DNA from: Lingula anatina
Taxonomy: Eukaryota; Brachiopoda; Lingulata; Lingulida; Lingulidae
Assembly (NCBI RefSeq): GCF_001039355.2
Contig: NW_019773903.1
Coordinates: forward strand, 363,100-414,053
Length of the DNA: 50,954 nt
Direction: 5' to 3'
The notes beneath the pieces were generated by a model, which saw nothing but the letters and a program-made list of their open reading frames with translations, was not told the origin of the DNA and searched no databases. This document shows, one piece after another, positions 24,901 through 35,339 of this stretch. A program made the position numbers and the translations under genes. The first letter of the stretch is position 1; each line of letters starts with the position of its first letter.

Positions 24901-25099
24901 GATGAGAGCAAACCAGGACATAGCGTTCAGAGATGTCAATGACATGTCAGAATGGCGTCCACAGTTTGAGCAACCTGGACTTACATCACCTCCTCATGAT
25001 CTGAGAAGCCTCATTGAAACATGCTGGGTACCCGACCCCCGAAAGCGCTTGAGATCAATGGCCGCAGTAGCGCGGTTGGAAAAGTTAGATAATATGTAA
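12090..25099 (+). CDS. Dual-specificity-kinase-like protein with dynamin-type GTPase domain (DSTYK-like), gene A
   Basis: Ten exons: 12090-12254, 15401-15620, 16547-16839, 18630-18770, 19209-19424, 19866-19978, 20143-21285, 21543-21578, 23562-23856, 24719-25099. They sum to 3003 bases, 1000 residues plus stop, with every junction in phase. Residues 1-128 are helical and charged. Residues 129-380 are a dynamin-type GTPase: G1 GETSAGKSS (129), G3 DSPG (233), G4 NRWD (305). A long helical stalk follows, with a hydrophobic segment at about 576-605, then a protein kinase at about 721-1000: SGMFGDV loop (727), VAVK Lys 746, HRDLKPEN (865), DVG (885), APE (907). The layout matches DSTYK-like proteins of marine invertebrates. 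It is predicted to bind GTP and phosphorylate proteins at a membrane; substrate unknown. The start is the first ATG, in Kozak context, after in-frame stops. Confidence 0.9.
13240..14215 (+). mobile_element. Non-LTR retroelement 3' end, downstream segment copy, interrupted by a MITE
   Basis: Same element end as at 8690-9420, with a longer open stretch at 13246-13557 (TWNFKRLSYMQSILQDCGLN, then FIQKWCNDCNSSSKGIFYKL). The later open part (13938-14150) reads GDEFHYIMDYDLLTNDRKRL ... LINERVNPSG and a stop, followed by an aaataaataaatg tail. The 224-base insertion at 13650 splits the RFRTSNHR stretch. Non-functional. Confidence 0.65.
13650..13873. mobile_element. MITE-like insertion with imperfect inverted ends and 5-bp target duplication
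   Basis: The upstream segment copy has the uninterrupted site taaccatagactacc. Here the sequence reads taaccatag, then 224 bases, then catagactacc, so catag (13645-13649 and 13874-13878) is a target-site duplication. The ends are inverted: tttagatcgacctaactcc near the left matches the reverse complement of the right end, tttagatcgacctatcccc, and ccctgggag matches ccctggggag. No ORF of note. It is non-autonomous and nested in a retroelement tail. Confidence 0.8.
14848..15400. other. First-intron sequence of gene A outside the duplicated segment
   Basis: AT-rich with a T tract at about 15004-15021 and no ORF of interest. It ends in the acceptor tatattttag at 15400. Confidence 0.6.
15750..15870 (-). 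mobile_element. tRNA-derived SINE fragment
   Basis: On the minus strand an A-box-like GGCTCAGTTGGGAG (15837-15850) is followed about 30 bases later by a B-box GGTTCAAATCC (15798-15808) inside CCCGGGTTCAAATCC. Between them, a TTTGCAA loop resembles an alanine-type anticodon region, but the stems do not pair well, so this is not a working tRNA. It lies in intron 2 of gene A. Confidence 0.65.
16058..16140. mobile_element. Fragment of a dispersed repeat beginning cagtggcggattta
   Basis: The word cagtggcggatttagaggg followed by a G tract and a C tract is typical of a repeat edge common in invertebrate genomes, going by memory. No matching right end was found nearby. It lies in intron 2 of gene A. 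Confidence 0.35.
17054..18298. repeat. Higher-order minisatellite in intron 3 of gene A
   Basis: About 1.25 kb built from two related monomers. X is ttagatactaactaatacc (19 bases). Y is about 23 bases, starting ttagataacaacttac and ending acaaggc. They are arranged mostly as XY (about 42 bases) and XXY (about 61 bases), with point variants such as ttaac/taaca swaps. Each X carries TACTAAC. There is no spacer diversity, so it is not a CRISPR-like array. It begins in degenerate form near 17054 and stops abruptly at about 18298. Confidence 0.95.
20143..21285 (+). other. Gene A exon 7: stalk, membrane segment and start of kinase domain
   Basis: A large 1143-base exon. It encodes coiled-coil-like helices (LSQQLQILERQHGTVLAEIN), then a hydrophobic run APLWIPVGLVASVFLIPAV flanked by charged residues, then more helix. 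The kinase domain begins at ICWGERVASGMFGDV and includes the VAVKEMKC lysine strand. The hydrophobic run could be a membrane-inserting paddle, as in bacterial dynamin-like and mitofusin-like proteins, or a transmembrane helix; sequence alone does not decide. Confidence 0.8.
21879..21942. repeat. (AT)n microsatellite ending in an N
   Basis: About 30 AT units end at an ambiguous base at 21942, in intron 8 of gene A. The N probably marks an unresolved repeat length. Confidence 0.95.
22230..22965 (-). mobile_element. Decayed Tc1/mariner-like transposase in intron 8 of gene A
   Basis: On the minus strand, 22965 downward reads KIVKLCQNGAKSTDIARQI followed by VSNGMVYTVL, the paired-like helix-turn-helix of Tc1 transposases. 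Lower down are VYRHPEEAYDETCATS and VWSG-like SIWSGYHIGAKTPIVVIDEN, which resemble the catalytic-core region before the second Asp of Tc1 elements. Stops and frame changes are frequent. No terminal repeats were identified by eye, so the element edges are approximate. Confidence 0.65.
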
Positions 25100-25282
25100 A
25101 TGACATTGTTTGCCATATGAGCATATACACGCATTAATACATGTACAGACGCATCTTTCACAATATACAGGGTATGATTAATTTTAATTAACGTTAAAAC
25201 GTTTAAACATGACTTTTTAAATTTGACGGAGCGCATCTTGTGCCCCAATTCATTCAGGCGATTTCATTACGACCATACTAGG

Positions 25283-25288
25283 AATAAA
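25283..25288 (+). terminator. Candidate polyadenylation signal of gene A
   Basis: AATAAA about 185 bases after the stop codon, in an AT-rich 3' flank. It is the first canonical hexamer on this strand after the stop. Confidence 0.5.
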
Positions 25289-25808
25289 TTGTGATCTGTA
25301 AAATGGCTATGGCCTTGTGTAGAACTAGGTGCCCGATTTCATAATTGCATGGGGCCTATAACGACAACAGATATAGTGGCTTTTGATTTTTTTTGTTCAT
25401 TTTTTACTTTTTGACAGACCATACATTAGTTTTATGTGTGATAATACGAAGGACAATCTTGTACACGTGTACAATGTAGCTCAAGCATTTGGCGTTGTAT
25501 TTTGTCTCACAAGTTAAGGGTAATTACAAAATATGGATTTATTGAACGTGTGCTTTGCAAAACATTTTGACAGTTAATCTGAGTATTTCTAACTTTTTAT
25601 TTTTTATTCTATTTTTAACCTTTTATTCTATTTTTTTGTATAAATACTTACAACATGTATATTTAGTTATCAAAGACATAAAAAGTAATATCGAAAAAAT
25701 TAATTTTGTATCAAAATGCAATGGGATTATTCACGAACAAGAGTATTGTATTCATAAAGCATGAAATTATACGTAATCATCTATTAAATGAACACTTCAG
25801 TTATATTC

Positions 25809-25814
25809 TTTATT
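25809..25814 (-). terminator. Candidate polyadenylation signal of gene B
   Basis: TTTATT on the plus strand, AATAAA on the minus, about 240 bases past the stop of gene B. Confidence 0.4.
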
Positions 25815-26054
25815 TGTCGTCTGCTTGGAATATACATGTTTGTTCCACTGAAAACTTGGAATGTTAAAAAAAACTCCACTAGTCTTCCTTTACAATTATT
25901 ATGAAAATGTCTTCAAGTATCCCTACTACACACTGCTTCTTGTTTAATGACAAAAGAGTCAAGGCAATGACACAGGTTCTCAGTACTAAACTCTTACCAA
26001 TAACTGATAGGTAAGATGTGCAAAATTCATACAGCACTAGCGCCATCTATCACA

Positions 26055-29000
26055 CTAAACCGCACTATTTGGCAGCAAAGTGTCTGTGGGTCCCTCCTTC
26101 CCAGGGATATCTGTAACCACCACGTTACACATCACAGCGTGGTAAGCGCCCTCTATCGACGTGGTGGCACTGGGATGACAGGGCGTGCAGCTCGTTTGAC
26201 CCTGTTTGTCTTGGAATGTCCCCAGTGGGCACGGAAGACAGTTTTCTAGGTCACGTTGCGGGAGGAAGTAACCCTTGTCACACGGCACTAGAAGTAATGA
26301 ACGTGAGATTTGTTAATGAGAAAAATTTGACAAAATGTTTACACTGAAACGCGGTTGATTCATTGTAAGATCTAAATGCAAAAAAAAAAAAAAAAAAATA
26401 CCAACACGTACTACATCTATATTCAAAATAATGGAATATTCGTGAATCCATACCAACTACACTTACCACATAACCTGTTTTTGGTAAAGACACGTCCTTT
26501 CTCACATAGCATCTGTGGTCTGGAAAAGGTGAAGGACGTTGTGTCAAGGTCAAACTCAGAGAGGGCTGCAGGTTGGAGCTGAGGCGAGTCACCTTCTACC
26601 AGCTTTTGTATACTGTTTTTAAGCGCAAAGGAATCGCCCAAGATTTCTCTGAGGTTCTTCCTCTTGCACGTGGAGTCGCATCCAGGAGACACGGCGTTTT
26701 CTTCTGGGTTTCTCAGCAGAACGCTGAGAGACACTCGGACCTCGGATGTGTCTGGCTGACTCCCGTCCTGACAGTCAGTACGTAAATTTTGCACCTGGAT
26801 TGTAAAGTGCTCTTCTTTTATTTATTGATTATTTGAAAGTGGTCAAATTTCATTGTGACATACTTTATCAAGATACACATTCATTTGTCCTACATGTATG
26901 TAACATGTAACATGAAAAACATATTTTTGTAAATTTCCTCAGAATGTTATTCCAGGAGTGCATGCCCCAGCAGTCACGTTACTCGCTACTCCCCCCCCCC
27001 TCCCCCACACACACACTAAGATCCCCTAAGGCAGGTTCCCCTCTCCACTTCCACACCCCAGAATATGACATATCCTTGCGCCTCTACACCTCACACCCCT
27101 AGGGCATGACATGTCCCTCCGCCTCCAAACCCTTAACTGTACAGATTAATGTTAAATACCAATTAATCTACCCAAAAGTTATTATTAACTGATTATAATA
27201 AGGAAAACAGGATAATTTTTTTTAAGACTGGTGATCAGTAAATTCTGAGATATACTATACCGTACCTCACAAAGACCACGGCAGACATTGAACTTGTTTA
27301 TTGCTTCTTGGATGGTGGCAGTGAACTCAGACGTGGCGATAGGAAGAGCATTGCAGGATTTCCTCGTCTCATAAGAAAAAGTTATCGGTAACTGAATGTC
27401 AACAAAGAACTCCCCTGAAACAATGAATAGATACTTTGAAGTATAAAACAAAATGTGGACCAGTATTAGGTTAAATTGAATGAGCTATGCTTCCGAATCT
27501 TTTGTTCCCTAAATAAATATGTGTTAACTGGATACGTATCAATCACCAAATCTTTTCGTCAATATGTCACATAATCGCCTTAACTGCAAGGCTGAAATAG
27601 TTTGTATTGACGTACAGGGAATTCTTAGCAATAACTTTGTGATTTCTGTCGAATTTTAGAAAAAGAAGCCTGGTTCTGACAAAAAATCGCTCAATGCCGA
27701 CAGTAATTTGTCGTAAACAACTTGGCCGTTAATAAATGATGTCAAGCACTGTTGCTATGATAGCTATTTCATCCGCATGTGTTAAATACTGTCACTATGA
27801 TAGTTTCTATTTTCAGCAAATAAATACAGAGAAAAAACTATAATATACTCTAATAATTGTGTGTGTGGCAGGTCACCATTTGCTACCAAAACTGTTCTTC
27901 ACTGTGCAGTTACGACGCACCCACATAGTGTGATCTCGGCCTAGTACGACCTCAATATTCTACACTTACTTGTACATATGTATGTACATAGTGTGATCTC
28001 GGCCTAGTACGACCTCAATATTCTACACTTACTGGTACATATGTATGTACATAGTTTGATCTCGGCCTAGTACGACCTCAATATTCCACACTTACTGGTA
28101 CATGCAGGAATCCTGGCCGACGCGTTCACCAGCTGGTGTGACCAGACGAAATCTGTCCCCGCCCCACACGTGATGTAATTGTTTATGCCGGAGACAAAGA
28201 AGAATCCCGGGTCACATTTAATGATACACACTGCTCCGTTGTATTCGTCATTACGTTTGCACTCTAAGAATCCGTTATCTGGCTTCTCGTCAATGTCGCC
28301 GCAAGTTTTGTTCACTGAAAAAGATGCATACATTTTATATGTTCACAGTTATAGTTCACCACCGGCAAACAAATGTGTTGTGAAATTATAATAACCATAG
28401 GTACAGTGTATGATGCTTCTATTGTATTTGTAAAAACTCTTCAAATGAGGGTAAATAAAAACTGAAAATAAATTAACTCGTGAATGTGTAGAGACCTTGT
28501 TAACCGGCTTGGCCGCCTGTTTTTTTAACACTTCTGAACTGTCCTTATTAGCGACACAACTCTGGGCACATTGAAAGTTGATAAAAAACACTGATACTTA
28601 CGGACACATGTCTTGCCGTCTGCATCCAACTCATATCCAGGGATGGAGCATGCGCAGGAGTAGCTGCCTTTCGAGTTGTGGCACTCTTGATTACAACCGC
28701 CATTATTGGTTGCACATTCATCCACATCTAAAATAACGACATTTCTTTAGGGTTTACACCTTGAAGTGTCAAATACCACATGTATTGTAAAAGTAAAGGC
28801 TTCCTTTTCTTGCTTGTGAACTGCAGTTAACCTGCCACTGCATATCAAGAGGTAAATTTAATCTCATAACGACATGATGTTAGAGTGGTATGTGATAAAC
28901 ACGTCCATTGCTGTCACTCAGACTGGTTTACTGTTCCCCTACCTTGACAATGTGTTCCTGGTAAACCTTGATAGCCCGTCTTGCACGTGCACGACTGCAG

Positions 29001-32000
29001 CGACGTCCCTAGGCCCGTAGTTTCAGAATTCTGTGGGCAGGGCAGACATGACGACGAAAAGATGTCACTCTTGTATGTGTTTGGTGGACAGGCTATAAAT
29101 ATGAGGAAGAGTAAAGAAAATAAGACGTCTACCTAACTTGTAGTCGCAGTTGTCAGAAAAATACTAGTAGCTATGAATACTACATATACCAAATGACCTA
29201 TAGCTGTCGAGTATATGACATTGCATACATCGAAGTCTAGAGAGCCACAGACTTGGTCACTGGGCGTGTCACTAAGAGTGATGAAGTACAGAACTTAGTT
29301 GTTTCATAGGTGGTGGCTATAATAAAAGCAGAGCTGTGGAAACCCTCGGTCTCACCTGTGCAGGTGGTCGGGTTCCCGGTCCATCCCGTGGCGGTACACC
29401 TTCTGGTTCTACTCCCCTGAAGAATGAAGCCCGGATCACACGTTAACTGGCACTGGGAGTCGCTGACACTGCCACACGGCAAGATGGAACCATTGACAGG
29501 AGCCTCCAGCGGGTCACAGGTTATCTCTGGGGATGTATAGATATACCGCTTTAGCATACTCTCACACACAGTACATGTGTTTATGCATCGTAACTATCAT
29601 CCATAAATATTGAAAAATTGACAACAGTTTTCAGAAAATAACCAACCATAGTGAACTCTCACCTTCACATTCGCCAGTGTCAGTGGCTTTAGACCCGTCT
29701 TGACAAAGACAGTACTGCCGGCTGGTGCTGCCCTCTGCCGACGTGCTGGAGCGTGCTGGACATGGCTGACACTGACCACCTGTCATCCCTTCCTTGTAGG
29801 TACCAATAGGACAAACTAGAAACACAACAGGAATATGAGATGAGAGTAAATTAAGAGATAGCTTCCTGCACGTAAAAAGTGTAAAACGGTAATGCTGAAG
29901 ATAAGAGTTGTGATCAGTGACGTGTAAAGGTATAATACTATTTGAACGGCTTTGGTCCCCTTGACGTTACCTGACATTTCTACTGCTGAAAATAATTTAC
30001 CTCTGATTTAATCACGTCTTATGATAAGTACATTGATTTGCTTTTGAACTTAGTCTCATATTTTTTTAACATGAAGAGAATGGTACAAATTACTACATTT
30101 TTTAAAAAAGAAACAGGTATTTTTAAGGTGACGGTAGTCGACGTTCGACTTCCCCTGCCGTGTACCTTTACATGCCGGAGCCTGGGTCATGCTCCACTGT
30201 CCATTAGGCTGACACTGGGCGGTTCTCTGTCCATCAAGCTCGTAACCAGGGAAACAAGAAAACGTCATGGTGACGGGGTGGGTGGAGCTGTCCACGTTCT
30301 TAGCGCCATTAAGAGGAGGCTTGACCACCGGGCATTGGATAACTGAAAGATTGAATAATTGCCTTTTACACAGTCTAAAAATAAAGATAATATTTCCTTA
30401 GTAATCAATGTTAACATCCAGGTACTAATTAAAGAAACACATCCGTTATATAAATATAAATATAAACCAAGCCACCTGGATACAAAAAAAAACAAAAACA
30501 TTGTGACATCAAAACGATCAGTTCAAATGCACGTCCAGTAAGCATTGTTAGGACCAGCCAGTTGAAATAGCCTGACGAAAGACTATTGGATTTTAAAAGA
30601 CATGGCACCCCACCCAAATGTTATCATATTTGTACAAAACGGTTCCAGGAAATTTGCTCAAGGAAAGAAAAAAATCACCTTCACATGTAGGAAGTTGACT
30701 GCTCCAGGTCCCGTCATCTTGACAGAGTAGGACGCTTTGTCCAACTAACTGTGAGCCGGTCTCACAGGTGAAGCTTACGGTGGAGCCGTAGATAAAGGGG
30801 GCACTTCCAGTCTTGTTCGCATTGGCAACGTTTCCAGGATCTCTGCACTGCATAGCTGGATATATAATAGACAACTTTGCATGTTATTTACTGGTCCCAC
30901 CGCTGCCGCCGACAGTGTAAGCAGTGAGAAATCAGTCAGTATCGACACGAGCACGATACTATTGATACATGTAATTAAACATTAAATTTGAATTCATTTC
31001 CATTACCTAGATTGTACCGTGAAGAAGCAAATAGAAAACCAATCAGACATAATGGGTGTTACACTGTTGCATTGCTGCAAACATCTTATGATGAAACTTC
31101 AATTTCTCTGGTACTGCATAACACAACCCAGTTCATATTTATAATGGATATTTTCCAAACATAAGCGTCGTCTTCACTCACCGACACAGGTGGGCGGTGG
31201 GGAGTCCCACTGACCGTCAGCCTGACACGTGGCACGTGGCGACCCCTGCAGGTAAAAACCTCGGCGACACTCGAAGTCGATCTCTTGGCCGTAGGTGACA
31301 TCAGTCAGGACGCGCACGTTGCCGTTCTCTGGGTCCACGGGGGGAGGACACGAGACCTCTGGAAGTAAAGTACACAGGTACTCTATTTGATTGTCTCTAT
31401 GGAGGTACATGGGGACTTAACGACATTCGTTTTGAATGCTTTAACCACTTTTTATAGTTTATTTTTGCATTGGATTAATGTGGCAGTCTAAGGTTGTTCT
31501 AGGTGGTTTTCAAATTTATACACCCAGTTTTTAAATTATATAGCGATTTTACGACAATCGTTTACTATCCAATCAAGGTGACAGCCGAGCGTGCGTGAAG
31601 AGTTCACGTTGTTAATACACTATAAGAGCGCTTATATAGACTTACTTTGACATGTGGGATTACTGGGGCTACTTCTTACACCAGCATTGGTCACGGGGTC
31701 AAGGTCACACGAGATTCTGGCAGGTCCTACCAGAATGTACCCTTCCCGGCATTCAAACACGATCTCTGTCCCGACCTTGAACTGTGACCCAACCAGGCGG
31801 CCATTCTGAGGAGGAGCTTGACGATCACAGGTAATCACTGCAACCACAATACAACACTGTGTTAGAGCACTGAGTTAGAGCATCCACCCAATGTATCGGT
31901 CTAATTAATAGTCGACAGTGACGTAAATGACGTAATCTCGTCCACATCGTTCCTTTTCCTCTTAGGGAATTCTAGGCATTTTTCAATGTTCAGATTTCCA

Positions 32001-35000
32001 ATTATTTATTTGTAAGGCAAAGTATATGGATGTTATCTCAGATTAAAAAATATGGTAACTTACATTCACAGGTCGGAGTGCGGTCATCCCACCTGCCACT
32101 GGCGGTACATCTGACCTGTGGAGCCCCCACCAGCTTGTAATCTGGGTCACAAGAGAAGCTCACTACGTTACCGAAAGTATAGTCTGTTCCAATCACGTGA
32201 CCGTTCTGAATGTCGCCGGGGAAATTACAGCTCTTAGCTAAAATGTAGAAATATATGTCACGTGACCAGATACCTTCGTATATGTAAAAGCATGTTCGTT
32301 GGATCGGCATCCGTTTAACGATCAATGCGCAATGTAGGACTTAGCTAGCTGTTACAAAAATATGTATTAGGCCTAATAATAAAAGTCATAATAAACCAAT
32401 AAAATGGTGAAATAGTAGGGTACATCATTAGATACGTTAATCGATTCATTTTAAATAAAAAACAAAGGCGCTGCTTACGAACACACTCGGGATCTTTGCT
32501 TGGGATCCATTCGCCATATTGGTTGCACTGCTTCACCCTTGAGGAGGAGGCAGAGAGCTGGTAACCCTGGTTACACTCGTAGGACACAGTAGATCTGTAG
32601 GTGAAGCTGTCCCCTCGCACCTGTCCATTGAGTATTCCTTTAGGCCGACCACACTGGATTGCTGGCAGAAACAATATCGGTTTGTATATATATATAACTA
32701 AATACCTTCAATTCATGAGATCCAAATAAATTTACTGCTGGCGGTGTAGCAAAAAATAACTTTCCCTAAGACAATGCAGCGTGAATATCAATAGACATAT
32801 AGATAAGTGAAAGAAGATCATGACATCCGAAGTCTAGAGTTTAAATTGTTATGACAGCGAACTCTGTATATTAAAAAAAAGCAGAGTTTCAAATGCATCT
32901 CAGGCACTCACACAGGGATCACTGCTACCGCAATCCTTTCATGTTCCGTTCAAGCAAACAAAACATACGGGTGTTCAGCATTCCTCACAGCGTTATTCCG
33001 CCATATCCACCAACACTCCTCGTCCCCATACTTACGTTCACATTGTAAAGGTGTCCCCATCCATCGCCCGTCGTCCCCACACTGGATGTAGCCATCTCCG
33101 CCCACACTGCGGTAACCCACGGTACACGAGTACGATATGGCCACAGTCAAGCCGTCAGTGATGCTTCGCCGGTCGGACGTGTGGGCGTTCAATGCCGGGA
33201 TCTCACAGGCCAGTTCTAATGAAGGATTATATAGAGTGGTTTGCATACTATTTTGTTTATGACTCTTTATATCAAGCTTAAACAGTGACAAACGGTTTCT
33301 CAAAGTCTAGTTAAATAGGAACGTATAGCGCCAACTTTTTTCCTTATAATATGATATCCGATAAGATAATAAAAAATTAATGCTATACAATACGGTAATG
33401 GTTAGTACTTACTGCCAGGAAAAGCATAGAACTCGTAGTTATTCGCGACCCTTCCGTTACCGCCACATCCTCCTCTGGTGGAGACGCGGCTGGACTTCTG
33501 ACCGTTAACATAACACTCTGTCAGCTCATAGCGGACTGTGCCGGGCTCTCTACTTCGTGACACATACATGGAGGCGCCGTTTATTTGAATGCGGGAATCA
33601 AAGCCCCTGTATGAAGACATATATCCCTTGAAGTAAGACACATCGCCGTTTATCGCATTTCCACGCGTGATTTGGCGCCAGCTGCTGGGCTGTACCGGCT
33701 GTGACGTCAGACGGTAGACTCGGTCGCCGTAGCTCTCCATTACAGAGACGTACATATTTGTCTTGGGTGGCTCTGGTTGGTCTGAAAGATTTACCAGACA
33801 TGATGGTCACAGTAACAAATACAACCGCGTCGCCCAGTAGGACGTGGCCGCTTTAGGCCTACTGGACCATTTGATAACTAAGTATAATGCCATATACTGA
33901 TCACCACTGGGGAATGGTTCGGTAACAGAGGGACCACTCCCATACGTCACAGGTCTTGTCTAGAGAGCTTAAAATATTATAAATGTATAATAAATGATAT
34001 AAAAACTTATAATATATATACAGGTACATGTATGTATACAAATCTATATTGTTGCAAATTAATGTACGCAAATCCTGCTGACTTCAGATTCTGGGATACA
34101 CTCACCGTAATCATCATTGTCTCCCCAGTGACCTCGACCCCTGCCATGACCCCGGCCTTTGCCTAAACCAGGGAATATCAACTTGGCGAACGACAAAAAG
34201 ACATCTCCGATATCGGCCTGAAAAAGATTCGTCATAGGTATTTCAATGCTGCTAATTTTTCACTGAACAGTGTTTAAGGAACAAAACAGGAGACATCATG
34301 CCCCCCCCCCCCGTATAGATCATAGCCCACCCCCCCTCCTTTATACATCATCCCGGCCCCCCCCCCCCCCCCCCGCATGTATGGCACATTTCAAAGCTGC
34401 AAATCTTTCACTGGACAGTGTTTTAGGAACACATCAGGATACATCATATACCCCCCCCCCCCGTATTCATTATAGCCCCTCACATGTATGGCACAGTCGA
34501 CGCGTTTTCACGAGTCTTTTTTCGAAACACCAATTGTCAATTGTGTCACTCTCTTCCACATTCCTTATCCTCACAGAAACAATTTGCTGAAATATTGCCC
34601 GTTAACTGAAACATCCTATTTACTTCTCCGACTTGTGAATCAAGTTATGATAACAATCCAAATAATCTTGTTTGAAAATGTTTGGGATCTTATGCAGACT
34701 TGACATATTATTTACTTATTTATTTATTACTTGCATCCTTTGATGCATGATTGGTTTAAAAAAAAGCAGTCCAGAGATAAAAGTTGTAAATCAATTTGCA
34801 TAAACAATCCGTCCCAGTGTCTACATGCACAATATTGAATTATTACTTGATATATACCTGAGGAACAATTTAGATGGCTTGACAAAAATATCTGCCTGTT
34901 TAAATAGGTAATACTTAAGCAAGATATATTTTTTCGAAACATTCCCAACGTTAAACTATGCATGTTACTGCTTGTCATTCGCCCATTGCTAGAAAGAGAA

Positions 35001-35339
35001 AATGTATTTTAAAAACCTTTCGGAATCAGCGTCTTTGTACGGACTGAATAAATGCTGATCCTTGGAATAAATCTTAATATAAATCTAGATTCAGCGTTTA
35101 TCACAGAAAGAATTAACGAGAGCACAACACACGCGGCAATAGAAGCGACGAGCCACGTATGGTTGCTGGGCAGTAGGTCCTGGCGTCGTATTTCCTGCTA
35201 AGCTGTTTACCCTGGCAACTAAATTCGTGTTTTTGTATTCGACATTCATCATTACAAATGGTTCATAAAAAAGAAAGACACTTACCTGAGCCGAGTTCGC
35301 ACAAATGCAGAGAACAAGCAGCAACAATACTGCCTTCAT
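26055..35339 (-). CDS. Secreted sushi/EGF/ephrin-receptor-like mosaic protein (SVEP1-like), gene B
   Basis: Eighteen exons in transcript order: 35286-35339, 34106-34217, 33413-33781, 33036-33215, 32479-32661, 32064-32237, 31646-31837, 31182-31358, 30679-30855, 30166-30342, 29663-29815, 29356-29526, 28943-29092, 28602-28727, 28096-28314, 27266-27414, 26467-26794, 26055-26287. They sum to 3324 bases, 1107 residues plus stop. Order: signal peptide [17 protein letters not shown]; Gly/Arg/His-rich segment (19-55); unknown domain (57-178); seven sushi domains (179-598); GCC2_GCC3 module; sushi; GCC2_GCC3; calcium-binding EGF; sushi-like; unknown Cys domain (872-1031); GCC2_GCC3 (1031-1107). It is probably an extracellular matrix, adhesion or immune-recognition protein. 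A start 11 codons upstream is possible, but Met at 35339 gives the clean signal peptide. Confidence 0.88.
26467..27414 (-). other. Gene B copy of the unknown Cys-containing domain shared by B, C and D
   Basis: Split over two exons (27266-27414 and 26467-26794). It starts [21 protein letters not shown], continues [28 protein letters not shown], and ends [15 protein letters not shown] just before the final GCC2_GCC3 module. Gene C has EQFFPDFRLEAESAYFVRAC and gene D EQFFPGVELEAEIAYFVDDC at the start. Function unknown. Confidence 0.7.
27924..28112. repeat. Three 63-base tandem units overlapping the donor of gene B exon 15
   Basis: Units start at 27924, 27987 and 28050, each containing gatctcggcctagtacgacc and, read on the minus strand, a gtaagtgt donor. 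The unit nearest the exon supplies the real donor (junction 28096/28095); the others repeat it at 28032 and 27969. Confidence 0.9.
28602..28727 (-). other. Gene B calcium-binding EGF module
   Basis: [20 protein letters not shown], then [21 protein letters not shown]: the D-x-D-E-C start and the Ser-Tyr-x-Cys region are typical of calcium-binding EGF domains. Confidence 0.88.
28943..29815 (-). other. Gene B GCC2_GCC3 - sushi - GCC2_GCC3 block
   Basis: Exon 29663-29815 has [20 protein letters not shown] and an LCQDGS-like end; exon 29356-29526 is a sushi domain with an extra Cys pair ([15 protein letters not shown]); exon 28943-29092 has CPPNTYKSD ... [12 protein letters not shown] ... CKTGYQG. 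The same three-module order occurs in gene C at 41740-42596. Confidence 0.85.
30166..33215 (-). other. Gene B array of seven sushi (CCP) domains, one per exon
   Basis: Each exon starts and ends in phase 1 and encodes one four-cysteine sushi domain with the usual C...F.C..GY.L.G......C...G.W....P.C pattern, for example [11 protein letters not shown] ... WSSQLPTC. Phase-1 symmetry permits gain or loss of single domains without frame change. In complement and adhesion proteins, sushi arrays bind protein or glycan partners; the ligand here is unknown. Confidence 0.9.
33413..33781 (-). other. Gene B unrecognised domain (exon 3)
   Basis: About 122 residues including [40 protein letters not shown] and a C-terminal [10 protein letters not shown], with two cysteines (ELTECYVNG and GGCGGNG). 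I do not recognise it. Gene C has a TSP1-EGF pair in this position. The alternating hydrophobic pattern suggests a beta-rich fold. Confidence 0.6.
34106..34217 (-). other. Gene B Gly/Arg/His-rich N-terminal segment
   Basis: After [20 protein letters not shown] comes a basic run [17 protein letters not shown]. It occupies the same position as the cationic Gly-rich segment in gene C, directly after the signal peptide region, although the sequences differ. Confidence 0.7.
34261..34500. repeat. Two-copy 148-base repeat with poly-C tracts
   Basis: Units begin at 34261 (cactgaacagtgtttaagga) and 34409 (cactggacagtgttttagga); each continues through a C tract and catgtatggcac. It lies in intron 1 of gene B. 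Confidence 0.8.

Larger units (their letters stand above)
21543..25099 (+). other. Kinase-domain exons of gene A (exons 8-10)
   Basis: Exon 8 is a 36-base microexon encoding the helix-C segment ASDFLNEEEALR. Exon 9 carries HKNIIEYRG, the hinge region AIIMEYVD and the catalytic loop HRDLKPENIL. Exon 10 carries LADVGLCK, GTNLYMAPEV, the DIFSMGLILWEMWFG helix F and the C-lobe end WVPDPRKRLRSM. The catalytic Lys, Asp and Asn are present; the metal-binding DFG is DVG. The stop is at 25097-25099. Confidence 0.85.
25100..26054. other. Convergent intergenic region between genes A and B
   Basis: AT-rich. It holds the likely 3' UTRs of gene A (plus) and gene B (minus), each with a candidate AATAAA signal. 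No other gene is seen. Confidence 0.6.

Noticed and set aside
26016-26785. Plus-strand ORFs over the 3' exons of gene B
   Set aside because: They are mirror frames of exons 17 and 18 of gene B, which have correct splice sites and domain patterns.
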